Notes: generated by a model not told the origin, from the letters alone. 64,000 bases of DNA from Nocardioides szechwanensis (GCF_900103935.1 NZ_FNIC01000005.1:1-64000); one strand, 5' to 3'; positions 41,396-50,834 are shown, numbered from the stretch's first letter. Translations and numbers: made by a program.

Positions 41396-42124
41396 TCAGC
41401 TGTAGCCGACCAGCACCGGGGTGGCCTCGACGACCTCGAGCGCGACTGCGTCGCCGGGGATCGTGACGGTGCCGGGCACTGGTCGCCACGCACCGCCGTT
41501 GACGCGGAACTCGGCGGAGTAGGTCGTGTCCACCGCCGGCCCGACCTGCCCCTTGGCGGTGTAGTTGTGGGTGATCTCGAGGTCGGGGTACGGCGACCCG
41601 GCCGACTCGGTGGCAGTGCTCGCTCCGTCGCCGAAGTGCCACTCGTAGCTGCTGGGCCAGATCCTCAGGTCGACCTGTTGGCCGAACAAGCGGATGGTGC
41701 GGTCGAGGGGTGCTGTCTCGGTGTAGAAGTTCGTGTCGAAGTTGACCAGCGTGCGGCCGTTGGGAGGCTGCACGATCAGCTCGGAGGGCGGGAGGGGGGT
41801 TCGTCGAATGGCCGCCAAGATCATGCCCGGAGTGATCTCCGTTGGGGGTTGCTCCTCGTCACAGAACTCCGTGGGGTCGAGGCCCACCTGTATGGCGTAG
41901 CCGATACAGGCTGCCCCGCCCAACGGAGTATGGAACTCGGCAGGTTCTGCATCGTCTGGCCCTTGCTCGCTGGCGCCCGTGCAGACGAGCTGCATCTCGG
42001 TGACGACGTCACCGTTGATCGTTGAGGTGACGGTCACGAAGTCGCATCCTCGTGCCATCGCTGCTGGTGATGAGAGGAACGCGAGAGAGGTGGCAGCCAA
42101 GAGCGTGGCCATGAGCAGTCTCAT
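41396..42124 (-). CDS. secreted PKD-domain-like protein
   Basis: A 242-residue exported protein. The signal peptide MRLLMATLLAATSLAFLSSP probably ends near AMA (residue 24). After a cysteine-containing segment and a Pro-rich linker, residues of about 140-215 resemble a PKD/Ig-like domain (YEWHFGDGASTATES is the typical W-x-F-G-D-G core). Such pairs with a small lipoprotein are common in actinobacteria, but the function is unknown. ATG 42124 overlaps the stop of the lipoprotein gene (ATGA), so the two are co-translated. Confidence 0.78.
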   Translation of the reverse strand: MRLLMATLLAATSLAFLSSPAAMARGCDFVTVTSTINGDVVTEMQLVCTGASEQGPDDAEPAEFHTPLGGAACIGYAIQVGLDPTEFCDEEQPPTEITPGMILAAIRRTPLPPSELIVQPPNGRTLVNFDTNFYTETAPLDRTIRLFGQQVDLRIWPSSYEWHFGDGASTATESAGSPYPDLEITHNYTAKGQVGPAVDTTYSAEFRVNGGAWRPVPGTVTIPGDAVALEVVEATPVLVGYS

Positions 42125-42657
42125 CTTGCGAACCCGATCAATGCGATGCGCCACTGGTCGTTCGACCTCGTCAGCTCGAAGATTCCGATTCGCTTCTCTG
42201 AGGGGTAGACCACGGGATCCGCTGTCGGGGAGTGGAAGGTACGGCCGCCGCCCAGCTCTAGTCCGGCAACCACCTCGACTTTTGCGGCGTCCTCACTCGT
42301 CACCTTGGTGCGCACCACGCGCCACCCCTTGGTCTCGTAGTGGCCGCCCCTCTCGTACGTCTTCTCGATCGGATCGATCAGATCCGAGCACGACTGGCAC
42401 TCCGGCGCGCTCAGCGCGCGCACCGGAGCAACATCTCCGTCCGACATCGCCAGGTTCCGTGCTTGAACCCAGGCCTTGACCGTCTCCACTGGGCCCAGCG
42501 GCGCGACCGTCGGCGTGGGGTCGGGAGTCGGACTGGTCGTCGTGGTGGTGCTCGTCGAGGGAGTGGGGTCGACGTGGGGTTCGCGGTCGTCGTCGGAGCA
42601 GCCGACAAGGACGAGGGTGAGGGCCGCGAGTAGTGCGGCGAACCGAACCTGGATCAA
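42121..42657 (-). CDS. DUF6318-like lipoprotein
   Basis: A 178-residue lipoprotein. The lipobox is LVGC after a hydrophobic core, followed by a Thr/Ser/Pro-rich spacer (about 25-50). The domain has the pattern ETVKAWVQARNLAMSDGDVAPVRALSAPECQSC (quoted in part), with the CxxC pair typical of the DUF6318 family. The start is taken as TTG 42657 because it begins the signal peptide and GGAAGGA lies upstream; no ATG or GTG gives a signal sequence. The longer frame upstream is antisense to the DUF222 gene. It is divergent from that gene. Confidence 0.75.
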   Translation of the reverse strand: MIQVRFAALLAALTLVLVGCSDDDREPHVDPTPSTSTTTTTSPTPDPTPTVAPLGPVETVKAWVQARNLAMSDGDVAPVRALSAPECQSCSDLIDPIEKTYERGGHYETKGWRVVRTKVTSEDAAKVEVVAGLELGGGRTFHSPTADPVVYPSEKRIGIFELTRSNDQWRIALIGFAR

Positions 42658-42794
42658 CGCTGGTCCTTCCCGAGATGCTGCACGCCCAGACCGAGGCGAT
42701 GAGGAGAAAGTACCCCTCCCCGGCCCGGACCGGAAGCCGGAAGAATCCGCCTGTGGAGACAGATTGAGGGGTAGACCCATCTCCATGTCAGCAG

Positions 42795-42800
42795 TATAAT
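42795..42800 (+). promoter_or_regulatory. consensus -10 box TATAAT of the DUF222 gene
   Basis: A perfect TATAAT, rare in such GC-rich DNA, lies 7 nt before ATG 42808. This predicts strong leaderless transcription. Confidence 0.6.
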
Positions 42801-42807
42801 CGAAAAC

Positions 42808-44142
42808 ATGTTCGAGACGCTCACGACCCTCGCGACCCAGGAGACCCGGCCCGACCCGGCCGCGTTCTGGGTCGAGCTCGTCGGTGACATCGACGGCGCA
42901 GGCCTCGACGAGCAGGAGCTGGTCGACCAGCTCGAGGCGATGGAGCGCCTCACCTGCGCCGCGGCCGCGGCCAAGGCACGCCTGACCGCCGATCTGCACG
43001 CCCGTCGCCTCGTCCGTGAGGCCCGGGCCGGGGTGCCGGCGCAGCGTCGGGGTCGGGCGGTGGCCCACGAGGTCGCCCTGGCCCGCCACGAGTCACCCCA
43101 CGAAGGACGCCAGCACACCGCCCTCGCGTTAGCGCTGGTCCACGACCTGCCCGAGACCCTGGCCGCGCTCGGCCGGGGCGAGATCAACGAGTACCGAGCG
43201 CAGATCCTGGCCCGCGAGTCCGCCGACCTGTGCCGCGCCGACCGAGGTCTCCTCGACGCGACCCTCGGACCCCGCCTGGGTGGGATGGGCAACCGTGAGG
43301 TCATGGTGTCCGCCCGCCGGCTGGCCTACCAGCTCGACACCGCCGCCGCCGAGCACCGCGCAGCACGGGCCCGGACCCGGCGTCGGGTCACCGCACGCGG
43401 CCTGCCGGACTCGATGGCCCGGATCAGCGCCGAGGTGCTCGCCGAGGACGCCGTGGTCGCGATGGACTGCCTCCGGGAGTACGCCGACCTGCGGCGCGCG
43501 ATCGGCGACGACCGCACCCGCGACCAGATCATCGCCGACGAGCTCGTCGCCCGGCTCTGCCGCCCGGCCCTCGCCGGCACCCGCGGGGTCGAGGTCCAGC
43601 TCGTGATGAACGCCGACATGCTCCTCGACGACGACACCACCCCCGCCCACCTCGTGGGCCACGGCCCGATCCCCGCCGGGATCGCCAGGAAGCTCCTGGC
43701 CGACGCCGACGGCAAGGTGCTGATCCGGCGCCTGTACGCCCACCCCGACGACAACTCACTGGTCGCGATGGACTCCAAGGGCATTCTCTTCCCCCGCGCG
43801 TTGCGACGCCTGCTGTTCGCCCGCGACGGCAAGACCTGCCGTACGCCGTGGTGTGACGCCCCCGCCCGCCACGGCGACCACGTCACACCCCGCCACCGGG
43901 GCGGCCGTAGCACCCTCGATGGCGGCCAAGGGCTGTGCGAGGCCTGCAACTACGCCAAGGAAGCCCCCGGGTGGCGACATCACACCCAGAGCCAGTGGCC
44001 CCAGCGCCACACCGTGCAGATCACCACCCCCACCGGACACACCCACCAGTCCCAGGCACCACCCCTGCCCGTGCGCCCGAACACCCGGGTCCTGACCTGC
44101 GAGATCTACCGCCCGATGCCGCAGCTCGACCTCGCCAGCTAG
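42808..44142 (+). CDS. DUF222 domain protein with C-terminal HNH nuclease
   Basis: A 444-residue protein of a family greatly expanded in Nocardioidaceae and mycobacteria. A helical DUF222 region occupies about residues 1-320. The C-terminal HNH motif is clear: LLFARDGKTCRTPWCD, then ARHGDHVTPRHRGG (the HNH His pair) and LCEACNYAKE with the last Cys pair and Asn. Many relatives contain or border introns or repeats, and some may be domesticated homing-type nucleases. The role here is unknown. It has the best -10 box in the window. Confidence 0.9.
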   Translation: MFETLTTLATQETRPDPAAFWVELVGDIDGAGLDEQELVDQLEAMERLTCAAAAAKARLTADLHARRLVREARAGVPAQRRGRAVAHEVALARHESPHEGRQHTALALALVHDLPETLAALGRGEINEYRAQILARESADLCRADRGLLDATLGPRLGGMGNREVMVSARRLAYQLDTAAAEHRAARARTRRRVTARGLPDSMARISAEVLAEDAVVAMDCLREYADLRRAIGDDRTRDQIIADELVARLCRPALAGTRGVEVQLVMNADMLLDDDTTPAHLVGHGPIPAGIARKLLADADGKVLIRRLYAHPDDNSLVAMDSKGILFPRALRRLLFARDGKTCRTPWCDAPARHGDHVTPRHRGGRSTLDGGQGLCEACNYAKEAPGWRHHTQSQWPQRHTVQITTPTGHTHQSQAPPLPVRPNTRVLTCEIYRPMPQLDLAS

Positions 44143-44143
44143 C

Positions 44144-45946
44144 TCAACCACCCGCGGGCACGAACGGCACAAGGAAGTCGCGGTCGAGCTGCGCGCCCGA
44201 GGTGACGGGGTAGGTCCCGGTGACCGGGACGAAGAAGCCGTTGGGTCCGGCGTACGGCGTGCCCCGGTCTGCCCAGAACCCGACCAGCTCGCACCAGTAC
44301 GTGCCGGTGTGGAGCTCGTCGACGACGATGTACCCGCCGTCCTCTATCCGCTCGCTGCCGCCGTCGTGGTCGCCGTTGCAGTCGAGGGTGTCGGCGATGA
44401 CCCGCGTCCACGGCCAGGGCTGGCCGGTGGCCGGGTTGACGAGCTGCCCGCGGATCGACGCCTCGGGCGTCGGGGTGCTGAGGTCGACGGTGGTGTTGCC
44501 CTCGCCGACGAGCCTGGTGACGGTCTCGTCGGGCCGGTCGTCGTTCGGCGACAGGTAGACGCGGTAGCGGCCCGTGGGGAGGGCGCCGAACACGACCTTG
44601 CCGGACGCAGGGACGGTCTTGGTGCGCTCGGCGGCGGCGTACTCGCGCAGGCTCGAGCTAGCGTCGCCCGGGAACAGCGCGGTGGCGAAGACCTGCGCGC
44701 CGGGCGGGGCCGTGACGGTGACCTGGCCGGGTCCCTTGCGCGGGGAGAGCGTGACCTGTGCCGTGTGCCCCGCCCGGACCTGGACGTGCTTCCAGTCAGT
44801 CCGGTCGTTCCCGCTCGAGGTGACCCAGTGCATCGCGACGATGTAGGTCCCGGGGGCGAGCCCGGCAACGGCAGGCCGCTGCTGGCGGAGCGGGAGGTTT
44901 CCGACGAGCTCGCCCTGTGTGGTCAGCAGGGCGGCGCGCCGGTCGGTCGTGCCGTCCGGCTCCTGGCTGAAGGTCACGCGCACGGCGCCGCGCTGGCCGC
45001 TGGGGGTGATGAGGTTGACGGTCCTGGTCTGGCCGGCGGCGAGGCGGAACTCGGCCAGCCGGTGGGGGGTCCCCGTCACCAGGGTGTGGTTTCCGCCGGT
45101 GAGCAGGGCCGCGCCGATCCGCAGCCGCCAGGGGGTGGAGGAGAGGGGCAGCCCGGTGAAGGAGTAGCGCCCGTCGGTCCCGGTCCTGGTGGTGCGGACG
45201 ACTCCGGTGGGGGAGGTGTCGTCGGCGCCCGTGAGGGTGACCGGGGCGTTGCGGACGGGCCGTCCGTTGACGACCACCCGGCCCGCGACCGCGGGCTGGC
45301 GCTTGGAGATCACGGTCCCGACCCTCTCTCCAGGGCCGACTGTGACGTACGTCCGCTGCCCGAACGCCTCGACCAGGTGCCTGCCCGGAGCCATCCCGCG
45401 GTAGACCAGCCGGCTCCGGGTGTAAGGCCGCATCACCGACGACACCGCGACCAGGCGCTGGTAGGAGAACTCGAGCCCGTTGGTCACCTTGACCACCACC
45501 ACGCCCGGCTTGGTCAGCTGGATGTCACCCAGGGCCACCGCGGGCGCGGAGTCGTCGGTCTCGAAGTAGGTGGTCAGCGCGGGCAGGGAGGGCTCCCGGT
45601 CGTCCGGACCGACGTACAGCTTGACGAAGTGGAGGTTCTGCGGCGGGAAGAGGCAGGGGTCGTCGGCCAGGTCCTGGCAGATCTGGATCACGAACCTGGC
45701 GGGGCGTTGGGCGCCCGAGAACGAGAACGTGCCGTCGGGGGCCGAGGTCGTCGACACCTCCGTCGAGCCGGTGGACATGTCCATCAGTCGCACCAGACCG
45801 CCGGCCTGAGGGGACCCGTCGGGAGCGACCAGACGCCCGGACACTCCGCCGGGGTCCAGCGCGGATGCCAGCGCGTGGGCCGGGCCCGACAGCCCAGCGA
45901 GCAGGAGCACCCCCGTGAGGAGGGCGACAAGCCGTCGAATGGTCAT
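44144..45946 (-). CDS. secreted carboxypeptidase-regulatory-like (CnaB/CarboxypepD_reg) repeat protein
   Basis: A 600-residue exported protein. The signal peptide MTIRRLVALLTGVLLLAGLS ends near AHA (about 25). Several beta-sandwich repeats follow, recognised by patterns such as VSGRLVAPDGSPQAGGLVRL, VAGRVVVNGRPVRNAPVTLTG and IRGQLVNPATGQPWPWTRV (some quoted in part), each with a G-[RQ]-x-[VL] start and a DG[RT]YSF-like end. These Ig-like carboxypeptidase-regulatory domains act as structural or binding modules. Cysteines in the C-terminal part may form disulfides. It follows the second decarboxylase gene on the same strand by 26 nt. Confidence 0.82.
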   Translation of the reverse strand: MTIRRLVALLTGVLLLAGLSGPAHALASALDPGGVSGRLVAPDGSPQAGGLVRLMDMSTGSTEVSTTSAPDGTFSFSGAQRPARFVIQICQDLADDPCLFPPQNLHFVKLYVGPDDREPSLPALTTYFETDDSAPAVALGDIQLTKPGVVVVKVTNGLEFSYQRLVAVSSVMRPYTRSRLVYRGMAPGRHLVEAFGQRTYVTVGPGERVGTVISKRQPAVAGRVVVNGRPVRNAPVTLTGADDTSPTGVVRTTRTGTDGRYSFTGLPLSSTPWRLRIGAALLTGGNHTLVTGTPHRLAEFRLAAGQTRTVNLITPSGQRGAVRVTFSQEPDGTTDRRAALLTTQGELVGNLPLRQQRPAVAGLAPGTYIVAMHWVTSSGNDRTDWKHVQVRAGHTAQVTLSPRKGPGQVTVTAPPGAQVFATALFPGDASSSLREYAAAERTKTVPASGKVVFGALPTGRYRVYLSPNDDRPDETVTRLVGEGNTTVDLSTPTPEASIRGQLVNPATGQPWPWTRVIADTLDCNGDHDGGSERIEDGGYIVVDELHTGTYWCELVGFWADRGTPYAGPNGFFVPVTGTYPVTSGAQLDRDFLVPFVPAGG

Positions 45947-45972
45947 ACCCGTCCGACGTCGCATCGCGGGGA

Positions 45973-47427
45973 TTAGTTCGCGGTCGGTCTGGAGAGCCGG
46001 TCGAGGAAGGCGACCATGACCGCCTCGCGCAGCGGCGGGGACGCGACGTCGAGCAGCGCGTTGACCTCGGCCATCCGGGTCGGCAGCGCCAGACCCCCGC
46101 CTTCGACAGCGTCGCCGCCGACGAGTCCCGCCGCGACGAGCAGCCCGTCGAAGTCGTCGTCGGAGATCGAGGCGGGGTCGAGGGCTGCGACGTACGCCGC
46201 GACCCCGGGGTCGACTTGCACCGGACCCGCCGCACGGGCCGCGCGCACCGAGTCGGCGAGTGCCTCGAGGAACTCGTCGACGTGCGGCAGCGTGGCGGCA
46301 CTGACCGAGAGGTGCAGGTTGGCGGGCAGGCCTTGGTAGCTGAGCTGTGGCTGGACGTACCAGTCCCGCGTGCCCATCTCGTCGCACACCGTGAAGGGGT
46401 CGCAGGTGTCATCCGTCGTCAGCGCCACGAGCGTGGAGTCGGGCGTCGCCAGCAGGTGGAGGCCGTCGATGCCGGCGATGCCGCCGGCGATCCGCTCGGT
46501 GGCCTCGAACACCTCGAGCGCCAGCTTCTCGTAGCCCTCGTCGCCCAGCGTCTGCACGACCGCCCAGGCGCCGGCGGTGGGGCCGCCCGAGCGGGTGGAC
46601 TGCATCGTGGAGTTGAGCATCGTGTAGCCCGGCCACGCGGCGGAGGCGAAGAACTGCGGCTTGCGCAGCGCCGGTGTGCGGTGCAGCAGCAGCGAGGAGC
46701 CCTTGGGTGCGTAGCCGTACTTGTGCAGGTCGACCGACACCGACGTGACGCCGTCGACCGCGAACGTCCACGGCGGCACCGCGCGGCCCAGCCGGGCGGC
46801 GTAGGGGAGCACCCAACCCCCGATGCAGGCGTCGACGTGACAGCGGACGCCCCGGGCGGCAGCAGCCGCGGCGATCTCCGTGACGGGGTCGACCACGCCG
46901 TGCGCGTACGACGGCGCGCTGGCCACGACGAGCACGGTGGTGTCGTCGATGGCGGCCGCCATCGCGGCCGGGTCGGCGCGGAGGTCGGGCCCGCACGGCA
47001 CGACCACGGCGCGCACGCCGAAGTAGTGCGCGGCCTTGTGGAAGGCGGAGTGCGCGGACGAGGGGATCACCATCGTGGCCCCCCGACGGGAGAGCGTGAT
47101 CTCCGGGTGGGCGTCCCGCGCGGTCTGGACGGCGAGCAGCACCGACTCGGTGCCGCCCGAGGTCACCGAGCCCACGACGGTGTCCGGCGCGTCGAGCAGC
47201 CGTGCGGCGAACGCGACCAGGTCGTTCTCCATCTGGAGCAGGCTCGGGAAGGCGGTCGGGTCGAGCCCGTTGGAGCCGGCGAACGCCGCGACCGCGTCGC
47301 GGCCGACCTGGTCGACCTCGGCGAGACCGGAGTCGTAGACGTAGGCCAGGGTGCGGCCGCCGTGCACGGGTACGTCGCCCTGGCGCATCACGGCGAGGCG
47401 GGCGAGGACGTCAGTGGCGCGGGTCAT
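45973..47427 (-). CDS. PLP-dependent group II decarboxylase/lyase family protein (copy 2)
   Basis: A 484-residue paralogue of the protein at 39834-41255, with the same blocks: SGGTESVLLAVQ, HVDACIGGW and SVDLHKYGY with the Schiff-base Lys at 236, and the same length and order. The two share most residues by eye, especially the C-terminal ALADSVRAARAAG/AALGESVAAAQEVG and LPTRMAEVNALL/LPKRMAQINVLL blocks. The ATG at 47427 overlaps the stop of the MFS transporter gene (ATGA), so this copy is coupled to a transporter. It could decarboxylate or cleave an imported amine-containing compound. Confidence 0.88.
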   Translation of the reverse strand: MTRATDVLARLAVMRQGDVPVHGGRTLAYVYDSGLAEVDQVGRDAVAAFAGSNGLDPTAFPSLLQMENDLVAFAARLLDAPDTVVGSVTSGGTESVLLAVQTARDAHPEITLSRRGATMVIPSSAHSAFHKAAHYFGVRAVVVPCGPDLRADPAAMAAAIDDTTVLVVASAPSYAHGVVDPVTEIAAAAAARGVRCHVDACIGGWVLPYAARLGRAVPPWTFAVDGVTSVSVDLHKYGYAPKGSSLLLHRTPALRKPQFFASAAWPGYTMLNSTMQSTRSGGPTAGAWAVVQTLGDEGYEKLALEVFEATERIAGGIAGIDGLHLLATPDSTLVALTTDDTCDPFTVCDEMGTRDWYVQPQLSYQGLPANLHLSVSAATLPHVDEFLEALADSVRAARAAGPVQVDPGVAAYVAALDPASISDDDFDGLLVAAGLVGGDAVEGGGLALPTRMAEVNALLDVASPPLREAVMVAFLDRLSRPTAN

Positions 47428-48758
47428 GCGTCGACCTCCGAGGCGTCGAGGGAGTAGCGGCTCAGCCACCACAGGCTGAGCAAGGTGAGGGCGGCCGGGA
47501 GCACGGAGAAGCCGAGCACGATGGCGGTGAGCGCGGAGTCCGGCTGCGCGATGTCGCCGTCGGTGCTCGACCGGTAGTCGCCGAGGGCGAGCACGAGCGC
47601 GAAGACGCCGGGGCCGAGCGCCAGGCCGAGCGTCTCCCCGGCCGTCCAGACCCCGGTGTAGACGCCGGCCCGGTTGGTCCCCGTACGTCGTGCGTCGACG
47701 GCCGCCGCGTCGGGGAGCATCGCCATCGGGAACACCTGGCAGCCGGCGTACCCGACCCCCACGAGGCCGGTGGCGAGGAAGACGACGGCCGAGGGCGCCG
47801 ACTGGGCGACGACCGCGAGCGCGGCGCCGCCGGCGAGGAACAGCGAGGAGTAGACGTAGCCGCGCTTCTTGCCGATCCGCTCACCGATCGCCGACCAGGC
47901 CGGGGTCAGCAGCAGCGCCGGACCCACGAAACAGACGAACAGGATGGTCGCTGCGCCCTCGCTGTCGAGCACGTCCTCGGCCAGGTAGGCGACGCCGGCC
48001 AGCATGCAGCCGGTCGCGAGCGCCTGGATCACGAACGTCGTCAGCAGGTTCCGGAAGTCCTTCGCGGTGGCCACGATCCGCAGCTGGTCACGCAGCGAGC
48101 CGGGACCGGCCGCGACGGCACCCACCGGCGCGTGCCGGGTGCCGAGGTAGGAGCCGACGACCCCGGTGGCGATGATCAGCGCCATCACGACGCCCATCAC
48201 GCGGTAGCCGTCACGGCCGCCGACCGCGTCGCGGATCACCGGCGCGGTCGCGCCCGCGAGCATGATCGTGAAGGCCAGGATCGCGACCCGCCACGTCATC
48301 AGCCGGGTGCGCTCGTCGTACGACGAGGTCATCTCGGCCGGCATCGCGACGTAGGGCACCTGGAAGAACGCGTAGGCCGTGGCGCAGGCCAGGAACGCCA
48401 CCAGCACCCAGGCTGCCTCGGCCACCCTGGACCCCATCTCGGGCGCGGCGAAGATCAGCGCGAACGCCACCGACAGCGTGAGCCCGGCGCGTAGCAGCCA
48501 GGGCCGGCGCGGGCCGCGCTCGTCGACGGTCCGGTCGCTGATCCGGCCGGCGATCGGGTTGAGGATCACGTCCCAGGCCTTCGGCAGGAACACGATGAAG
48601 CCGGCCACGATCGCGGCGATCCCGAGGCTGTCGGTGAGGTAGGGCAGCAGCATCAGGCCGGGCACGGTGCCGAAGGCCCCGGTGGCGACCGATCCCGAGC
48701 CGTAGCCGATGCGGACGCTGCGGGGCAGGGCGGCGGTCGTTGCCACGGGTGCGGACAT
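47424..48758 (-). CDS. MFS transporter, GPH (glycoside-pentoside-hexuronide cation symporter)-like
   Basis: A 444-residue inner-membrane protein with about twelve transmembrane segments. The N-terminal LPYLTDSLGIAAIVAGFIVFLPKAWDVILNPIAGRISDRT (quoted in part) is the GPH/MelB-type signature with its D-x(2-3)-P-x2-G. It probably moves a sugar or other solute with a cation. ATG 48758 is supported by a TAGGGT -10 box seven bases upstream; a GTG at 48767 lies inside that box. It is coupled to the decarboxylase gene that follows. Confidence 0.86.
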   Translation of the reverse strand: MSAPVATTAALPRSVRIGYGSGSVATGAFGTVPGLMLLPYLTDSLGIAAIVAGFIVFLPKAWDVILNPIAGRISDRTVDERGPRRPWLLRAGLTLSVAFALIFAAPEMGSRVAEAAWVLVAFLACATAYAFFQVPYVAMPAEMTSSYDERTRLMTWRVAILAFTIMLAGATAPVIRDAVGGRDGYRVMGVVMALIIATGVVGSYLGTRHAPVGAVAAGPGSLRDQLRIVATAKDFRNLLTTFVIQALATGCMLAGVAYLAEDVLDSEGAATILFVCFVGPALLLTPAWSAIGERIGKKRGYVYSSLFLAGGAALAVVAQSAPSAVVFLATGLVGVGYAGCQVFPMAMLPDAAAVDARRTGTNRAGVYTGVWTAGETLGLALGPGVFALVLALGDYRSSTDGDIAQPDSALTAIVLGFSVLPAALTLLSLWWLSRYSLDASEVDA

Positions 48759-48765
48759 GACCCGC

Positions 48766-48771
48766 ACCCTA
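48766..48771 (-). promoter_or_regulatory. -10 box TAGGGT of the MFS transporter gene
   Basis: On the minus strand TAGGGT precedes ATG 48758 by 7 nt (leaderless pattern) and defines the start. Confidence 0.5.
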
Positions 48772-48807
48772 AGCCTGAACCGCCGCCCCGGTGGTCGGAT
48801 CAGGCGG

Positions 48808-49548
48808 TCAGATCCCGCAGGTGGGGGCGCTCCACGAGCGACCCGCGCGGATGTCGACGTGCACGTGGTCGTCGTGGTCGGGGTAGCCCGGCCCGTAGAT
48901 GCCGCCGAAGCCCGCGTAGCGCGCGTTGCCGGCGATCGTGCACAGGCTGACCGACGAGCCGACCAGGTCGAGTGCGGTGCCGTAGGTGTGCTGCCCGGTC
49001 CCGCTGCCGCCGACCGACCGGTCGCACGCCTGCGAGCGGAAGCCCGAGGTGACGGTCAGCGGCTGGTCGCCCAGCCGGTGCCGCAGCGCCTCGGCCCGCC
49101 ACATGGCGCGCAGCAGGTTCTGCTGGACGGTCGCCGCGCTCACCGAGCCGCCGCTGTAGCCGCCGGCTCCGCACCCACCGTCGACCTCGGCGTACGAGAA
49201 GTGGAGTGGCGTGCAGTCGGCGTCCTGGAGCTCATAGATCTTGGCGTAGGTCGCGGCGCCGGCGACGCCGTCGGCGCTCAGGCCGTACGCCGCCTGGAAG
49301 CCGCGCACCGCCTCGGCCGTCTGGGCGCCGTAGCTGCCGTCGATGGCGATGTTGACGCCGTACCCGGCCCAACCGGCCACACGGACCTGGAGCTGGGCGA
49401 CGTCGTCGCCGGTGGCTCCGGAGCTGAGCGTCCGGGTCCACGAGTAGCACTCGTCGGCATGGGCGGGAGCGGTGGTGGCCGTGGTGAGTGCCACGAGGCT
49501 GGTCAGGGTGACCAGCGCCGCCACGAGAGAGGCACGCATCCGAGACAT
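48808..49548 (-). CDS. secreted peptidoglycan-binding M15-type D-Ala-D-Ala carboxypeptidase
   Basis: A 246-residue exported cell-wall enzyme. After a signal peptide ending at AHA (about residue 30) comes a PG_binding_1 domain (SGATGDDVAQLQVRVAG, IDGSYGAQTAEAVRGFQAAYGL). An M15_3-type peptidase domain follows, with TSGFRSQACD, the Zn motif GQHTYGTALDL (H-x6-D), and DDHVHVD with the third His. It trims or cross-link-edits peptidoglycan stem peptides. Four or more cysteines suggest disulfides. ATG 49548 is the natural start. It is transcribed alone. Confidence 0.9.
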   Translation of the reverse strand: MSRMRASLVAALVTLTSLVALTTATTAPAHADECYSWTRTLSSGATGDDVAQLQVRVAGWAGYGVNIAIDGSYGAQTAEAVRGFQAAYGLSADGVAGAATYAKIYELQDADCTPLHFSYAEVDGGCGAGGYSGGSVSAATVQQNLLRAMWRAEALRHRLGDQPLTVTSGFRSQACDRSVGGSGTGQHTYGTALDLVGSSVSLCTIAGNARYAGFGGIYGPGYPDHDDHVHVDIRAGRSWSAPTCGI

Positions 49549-49645
49549 GGAGATTCCTTCCGTCGGAGACTGCTGACCCTCAGCCCCTGCCCCGAGCCCG
49601 GTGGACCAAACCCGGAGGGTTACTGCGACGGTGCTGTTGCGCCGG

Positions 49646-50812
49646 CTACTTGGAGAGGGCGCGCGACGCGGCGGACCCGTGCTTGCGGCGCTTGCGGGTG
49701 CCGATCGTGGGCAGTGTCGACGGCGGGGGCGGGGCGACGACCGGGTCGCTCGACCAACGGGTGATCCATTCGTCCAGCGCGCGCCAGGTGGTGGCGCGGG
49801 CGCCGCGGCCGGTGAGCATGCCGAGGTGGCCGCCCGGCACGATCTCGAACTGGACCTCGGCGGACCCGGTGAGCAGCGGGACCAGCGCCTTGACCGCCGG
49901 CACCGGTGCGATCCCGTCGGTGGCGCCGGCGAAGACCAGCACGGGTACGGTGATGTCGGCGACGGAGATGGTGCGGTCGTCGAGCTCGAGGGAGCCGCCG
50001 ACGAGTGCGTTGCCCTTCACGAACCGGTGGTAGAGCTGGCCGAAGGTCCGGCCGGGGTAGGCGACCATGCCGGCGGTGAACCGGTCGACCGCCTCGAGCT
50101 GGGCCAGGAAGTCGGTGTCGTCGAGGTGGGCCGCGACGGCCAGCGGCTTGGTCACGAGCTTCTGGAACGACGAGAGCTGGAAGGCCCACCGCACCAGCGG
50201 CTGCGGCACGCCGCCGAGGGCCTGGTAGGCGCGGGTGACCAGCCCGCGGCCCTCGGAGAGGTTGAGCAGCGGGCGGATCGGCGCGACCAGCGGCACCAGG
50301 CTGACGTCGAACGGCGAGCCCACCACGCTCAGGGACGCGACCGGAAGGTCGGCGTCGGCGGCAGTGGCCAGCAGCGAGAAGATGCCGCCCAGGCTCCACC
50401 CGATGACGTGCACCGGACGCCCGCCGGCGTGCGCTGACACCTCACGGATCGCGGTCGGGACCACCTCGTCGATCCAGTGCTCCATGCCGAGGTTGCGGTC
50501 CTTGAACGACACCTGCCCGTACTCCACGAGGTACGTCGGTCGCCCCTCGCGCACGAAGTGCTCGACCAGCGAGCAGTCGCGGCGCAGGTCGTAGCAGGTG
50601 GCGGGCGCTGCGAGCGGCGTCACGAGGAGTACCGGGTCGCCCTGCTCGACCACCTTGGCCGCCGGCCGGTAGTGGTAGACCTCGCGCAGCATCCCCTCGT
50701 CGATCAGGGTCCGTGGCATCGGCCGGAGGTCGGCCAGCCCGCCGTAGAGCACCTTGTGGGCGACGTTGCTGGCGGCCGAGACGACCTGATCGGGTTTGGG
50801 GATCAGATCCAT
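49646..50812 (-). CDS. alpha/beta hydrolase, PHA synthase/depolymerase-like
   Basis: A 388-residue alpha/beta hydrolase related to the PhaC-type fold (LLVTPLAAPATCYDLRRDCSLVEHFVREG, quoted in part, and LVEYGQVSFKDRNLG). The nucleophile elbow is GWSLGG with S140. True PHA synthases have Cys there, so this is more likely an esterase/lipase or acyltransferase of that superfamily. The acid and base are probable in FAGATDGIAPV and PGGHLGML. The C terminus is basic (RKRRKHGS). The start at ATG 50812 gives the typical beginning. It is followed by the acetyltransferase/otsA pair upstream in DNA on the same strand. Confidence 0.85.
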   Translation of the reverse strand: MDLIPKPDQVVSAASNVAHKVLYGGLADLRPMPRTLIDEGMLREVYHYRPAAKVVEQGDPVLLVTPLAAPATCYDLRRDCSLVEHFVREGRPTYLVEYGQVSFKDRNLGMEHWIDEVVPTAIREVSAHAGGRPVHVIGWSLGGIFSLLATAADADLPVASLSVVGSPFDVSLVPLVAPIRPLLNLSEGRGLVTRAYQALGGVPQPLVRWAFQLSSFQKLVTKPLAVAAHLDDTDFLAQLEAVDRFTAGMVAYPGRTFGQLYHRFVKGNALVGGSLELDDRTISVADITVPVLVFAGATDGIAPVPAVKALVPLLTGSAEVQFEIVPGGHLGMLTGRGARATTWRALDEWITRWSSDPVVAPPPPSTLPTIGTRKRRKHGSAASRALSK

Positions 50813-50834
50813 GAGATGAAACGTACCCCTCCGT

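Noticed and set aside
49646..50812. Polyhydroxyalkanoate synthase
   Set aside because: The nucleophile elbow is GWSLGG with Ser; PHA synthases need Cys at that position. Called a related alpha/beta hydrolase.
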